From Fidelibacterota bacterium (GTDB lineage Bacteria > Fidelibacterota > UBA2242), in assembly GCA_016782645.1 (NCBI GenBank), contig JADHYC010000015.1, forward strand, positions 1 to 43,776: DNA of 43,776 nt, in the 5' to 3' direction. The position numbers and the translations under genes were made by a program. Positions 41,273 to 43,776 of the stretch are shown here, piece by piece. The notes beneath the pieces are model-generated. The model had not been told where the DNA came from. It made no database searches and saw only the letters and a program-made list of their open reading frames with translations. Within the stretch, counting starts at the first letter, position 1. Each line of letters starts with the position of its first letter.

Positions 41273-43776
41273 ATGAAAACATCTCGAGAAATAAGAGAAG
41301 ATTTTATTGACTTTTTTAGAAATCACGATCACAAAATAGTAAAAAGTGCGCCTGTGATTCCACAAAACGATCCTACGTTACTTTTTACTAATGCAGGAAT
41401 GAATCAATTTAAAGGAATATTCTTAGGAGAAGAAAATCCAAAATATCCTCGAATTGCTAATTCACAGAAATGTATACGTGTCAGTGGAAAACATAATGAT
41501 CTTGAGGAAGTAGGTAAAGATACATATCATCATACTTTTTTTGAGATGTTGGGTAATTGGTCATTTGGTGATTATTATAAAGAAAAAGCAATAGAATTAG
41601 CCTGGGAACTATTAACTGAGGTCTGGAAATTCCAGAAAGAACGTCTCTGGGTCTCTATTTACAAGAAAGATGATGAAAGTGCGAAAATTTGGAAAGAGGT
41701 AACCGATATTCCCTCGAAAAGGATCTTAAGATTTGGTGAAAAGCATAACTTTTGGGAAATGGGGAATACCGGCCCATGTGGTCCTTGTTCTGAAATACAT
41801 TACTATATTGGTAATTCACCCGAGAAGCAAGATGCAAGGAATATAAATATTGGTGATCCAGAATATATAGAACTCTGGAATTTGGTTTTTATTCAATATG
41901 ATCGAGATGAAAAAGGCGTTTTACATAATTTACCATCCAAGCATGTTGATACAGGAGCAGGTTTTGAACGAATAGTTGCTGCATTACAGGAGAAAAAGTC
42001 TAATTATGATACTGATCTTTTTGCTCCTTTAATTAAAAGAATTTCAGAGATAACAGGTATTGATTACACACAAGAAAAAGGAATACCGCATCGTGTAATA
42101 GCAGACCATATAAGGATGCTTTCTTTTTCAATTGCTGATGGTGGAATGCCATCAAATGAGGGTAGAGGATATGTGATCCGGCGAGTTTTAAGAAGGGCAG
42201 CGCGATTTAGTCGGATGTTAAATATGCATAAACCTTTTATGTTTCAACTTGTGGAGCCAGTGACTGAGATATTTGGAGATATTTATCCTGAAATATTAGA
42301 GAGAAAAATCCATATTCAGAGAGTTATTAAAACTGAAGAAGAATCCTTTAGTGGGATTCTTGATAGAGGTCTGGAACTCTTTTCAACAATCACGGAAGAA
42401 TTAAAAGCCAAGAAAAAAAATGTAATTCCGGGTCCCGATGTTTTTAAACTTTATGACACTTATGGGTTTCCATTTGATCTTACTGCTCTTCTTGCTGAAG
42501 AGAAAAGATTTAGTATTGACGAAAATGGCTTTTTTAACGAGATGGAAAAACAGCGAGAACGAGCTCGAGCCAGAGTATCATTTCAGGTAAATAAAAAATG
42601 TAGTATTGATAAATGGATTGTAATAACAGAGGGAAAGGATTCAGAATTCGTTGGTTGTGAATCGGAAAGTTCCAATGCAATAATTCTCCGTTATCTGATC
42701 GATGGAGATGAAATCCAAATTGTTCTCGACAGAACTCCATTTTATGCTGAATCTGGAGGACAGGTAGGAGACACAGGAATAATAACTGGGAAAGATTTTA
42801 CTATAAATGTTGAAAACACCTTTAAATCCAACGATTTCATCATTCACCTTGGAAAATTAGAGAATGGAAAAATCAGTGATAACCCAGAAGTATTCGCTAA
42901 AATAGATAAAGAACACCGCCAGAAGATTAGATTAAATCATACTGCTACACATCTTCTTCATTCCGCATTAAGAAAAGTACTTGGTGATCATGTTCATCAG
43001 TCGGGTTCTCTTGTGTCCCCTGATAGACTTAGATTCGATCTGACACATTATTTAAAAATATCTCCAGAAGAATTAAAAGAAGTAGAAGATATAGTGAATC
43101 AAAAAATTAGAGAAAATATAAAAGTTGACATTCAGAATAGGGATTATGAAGAAGCAAAGAAATCCGGCGCTATGGCTCTCTTTGGTGAGAAGTATAGTGA
43201 TATTGTAAGAGTTATTACAATAGGTGAATATTCACAAGAATTATGTGGTGGAACACATGTAAATAGAACAGGCGATATTGGATATTTTAAAATCATATCT
43301 GAATCATCTGTAGCTGCTGGTATTCGTCGTATTGAAGCAATTACAGGTGAAGCAGCAATTGAAGAAGCCAGACGTAGTGAAAATATTATTAGCAGTCTTG
43401 AAAGAATAACTAATATTTCCAAAGATAAATTAGAAAAGAAAATTGAGAGATTATTAAAAGATATCAAAACTTTAGAAAAAGAACTTGAGAAACAAAACAA
43501 AATAGCTTTGGAGTTTCAGCTAAAAGAGAGAATAGATAACTCTCCATCAGTGGGTGAACTTAAAATTTTCACTCAACAGGTTGATTCGAAAAATATTGAC
43601 GAATTCAAGAGAATGGGAGATATTGTAAGGTCTAATCTTAAAGAAGGTGTTGGAGTTCTTGCTACAGTTATTGAGAATGAACCTCTTATTGTAGTGGTTG
43701 TAGCAGATTCAACTATAAAGAAATATAGAATAAAAGCAGGTGATTTAGTTAAGACACTCGGGAAAATACTAGGCGG
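41273..43776 (+). CDS. alaS: Alanyl-tRNA synthetase, C-terminus cut by window edge
   Basis: 834 complete codons of a protein normally near 875 residues, open to the window edge. An AGGGG ribosome binding site precedes ATG 41273. Domains in order: class II core (REDFIDFFRNHDHKIVKSAP, LLFTNAGMNQFKGIFLG, HHTFFEMLGNWSFGDYYK, FWEMGNTGPCGPCSEIHY, DTGAGFERI), the tRNA-recognition helices (EGRGYVIRRVLRRAARF), the editing domain with its zinc ligands (LNHTATHLLHSALRKVLG and ELCGGTHVNRTGDIG) and part of the C-terminal oligomerisation/DHHA1 region. It charges tRNA(Ala) and clears Ser/Gly errors. All key residues are present. Confidence 0.97.
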   Translation, partial: MKTSREIREDFIDFFRNHDHKIVKSAPVIPQNDPTLLFTNAGMNQFKGIFLGEENPKYPRIANSQKCIRVSGKHNDLEEVGKDTYHHTFFEMLGNWSFGDYYKEKAIELAWELLTEVWKFQKERLWVSIYKKDDESAKIWKEVTDIPSKRILRFGEKHNFWEMGNTGPCGPCSEIHYYIGNSPEKQDARNINIGDPEYIELWNLVFIQYDRDEKGVLHNLPSKHVDTGAGFERIVAALQEKKSNYDTDLFAPLIKRISEITGIDYTQEKGIPHRVIADHIRMLSFSIADGGMPSNEGRGYVIRRVLRRAARFSRMLNMHKPFMFQLVEPVTEIFGDIYPEILERKIHIQRVIKTEEESFSGILDRGLELFSTITEELKAKKKNVIPGPDVFKLYDTYGFPFDLTALLAEEKRFSIDENGFFNEMEKQRERARARVSFQVNKKCSIDKWIVITEGKDSEFVGCESESSNAIILRYLIDGDEIQIVLDRTPFYAESGGQVGDTGIITGKDFTINVENTFKSNDFIIHLGKLENGKISDNPEVFAKIDKEHRQKIRLNHTATHLLHSALRKVLGDHVHQSGSLVSPDRLRFDLTHYLKISPEELKEVEDIVNQKIRENIKVDIQNRDYEEAKKSGAMALFGEKYSDIVRVITIGEYSQELCGGTHVNRTGDIGYFKIISESSVAAGIRRIEAITGEAAIEEARRSENIISSLERITNISKDKLEKKIERLLKDIKTLEKELEKQNKIALEFQLKERIDNSPSVGELKIFTQQVDSKNIDEFKRMGDIVRSNLKEGVGVLATVIENEPLIVVVVADSTIKKYRIKAGDLVKTLGKILG

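Noticed and set aside
1-43776. Genome-wide TGA reassignment (to Trp, Gly or Arg)
   Set aside because: TGA is the natural stop of rny, folD, the EIIA/PII gene, the 38200 gene and the LolA-like gene, several of them in ATGA overlaps, and conserved Trp positions in the other genes use TGG.

Overview
The window is low-GC bacterial chromosome. It most likely comes from an uncultivated lineage of the FCB superphylum (Marinimicrobia, KSB1, Calditrichota or Cloacimonadota type). The evidence is two large exported proteins ending in the NPFNP-type, FlgD-like C-terminal sorting domain used by type IX-like secretion, outer-membrane proteins and lipoproteins of a diderm cell, and one candidate promoter of the TTG / TAnnTTTG kind. 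The exact phylum cannot be fixed from sequence reading alone. TGA ends several ordinary genes, so the standard bacterial code applies.

Layout. 1-1843 (minus): a truncated FGGY sugar kinase and galE. 2090-2219: a branched inverted-repeat element. 2254-9851 (minus): exported proteins, namely one large surface protein that appears split by a +1 frameshift (Fn3 part at 5282-7039, beta-helix part at 2254-5352) and a DUF3160 protein. 10347-14876: RNA repair and processing genes (archease, RtcB, RNase Z) with a YtcJ-like amidohydrolase. 14877-15566: gene-free, with a MITE-like inverted-repeat element. 15567-20004: a lipoprotein, a gatB copy broken by two in-frame TGA codons, an exported protein of unknown function, and a BrnT/BrnA toxin-antitoxin pair whose toxin has a TGA at a conserved Trp position. 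20154-26852: tRNA-Val and the classical thrS-infC-rpmI-rplT-pheS-pheT translation operon. 26862-30434: a small coiled-coil protein, zapA, rny, folD and a cNMP-binding protein. 30803-34892: a nitroreductase, lgt, a CPA2 antiporter and an EIIA/PII-like regulator. 34930-35097: another long inverted-repeat element. 35178-40699: a TetR-controlled envelope cluster (MMPL-type RND pump, small membrane protein, LolA-like periplasmic carrier, DUF1302-like outer-membrane barrel). 41273-end: alaS, truncated by the window edge.

How the genes fit together. The centre is ordinary translation, division and one-carbon housekeeping. The more distinctive parts are (1) the envelope cluster, which places a pump, a periplasmic lipid carrier and an outer-membrane barrel in one coupled operon under a TetR regulator; (2) the antiporter followed by a soluble regulator joining a PTS-EIIA domain to a PII-like domain; (3) gene decay around 16.6-20 kb, with three in-frame TGA codons in two loci; and (4) three unrelated 130-181 bp inverted-repeat elements with internal hairpins.
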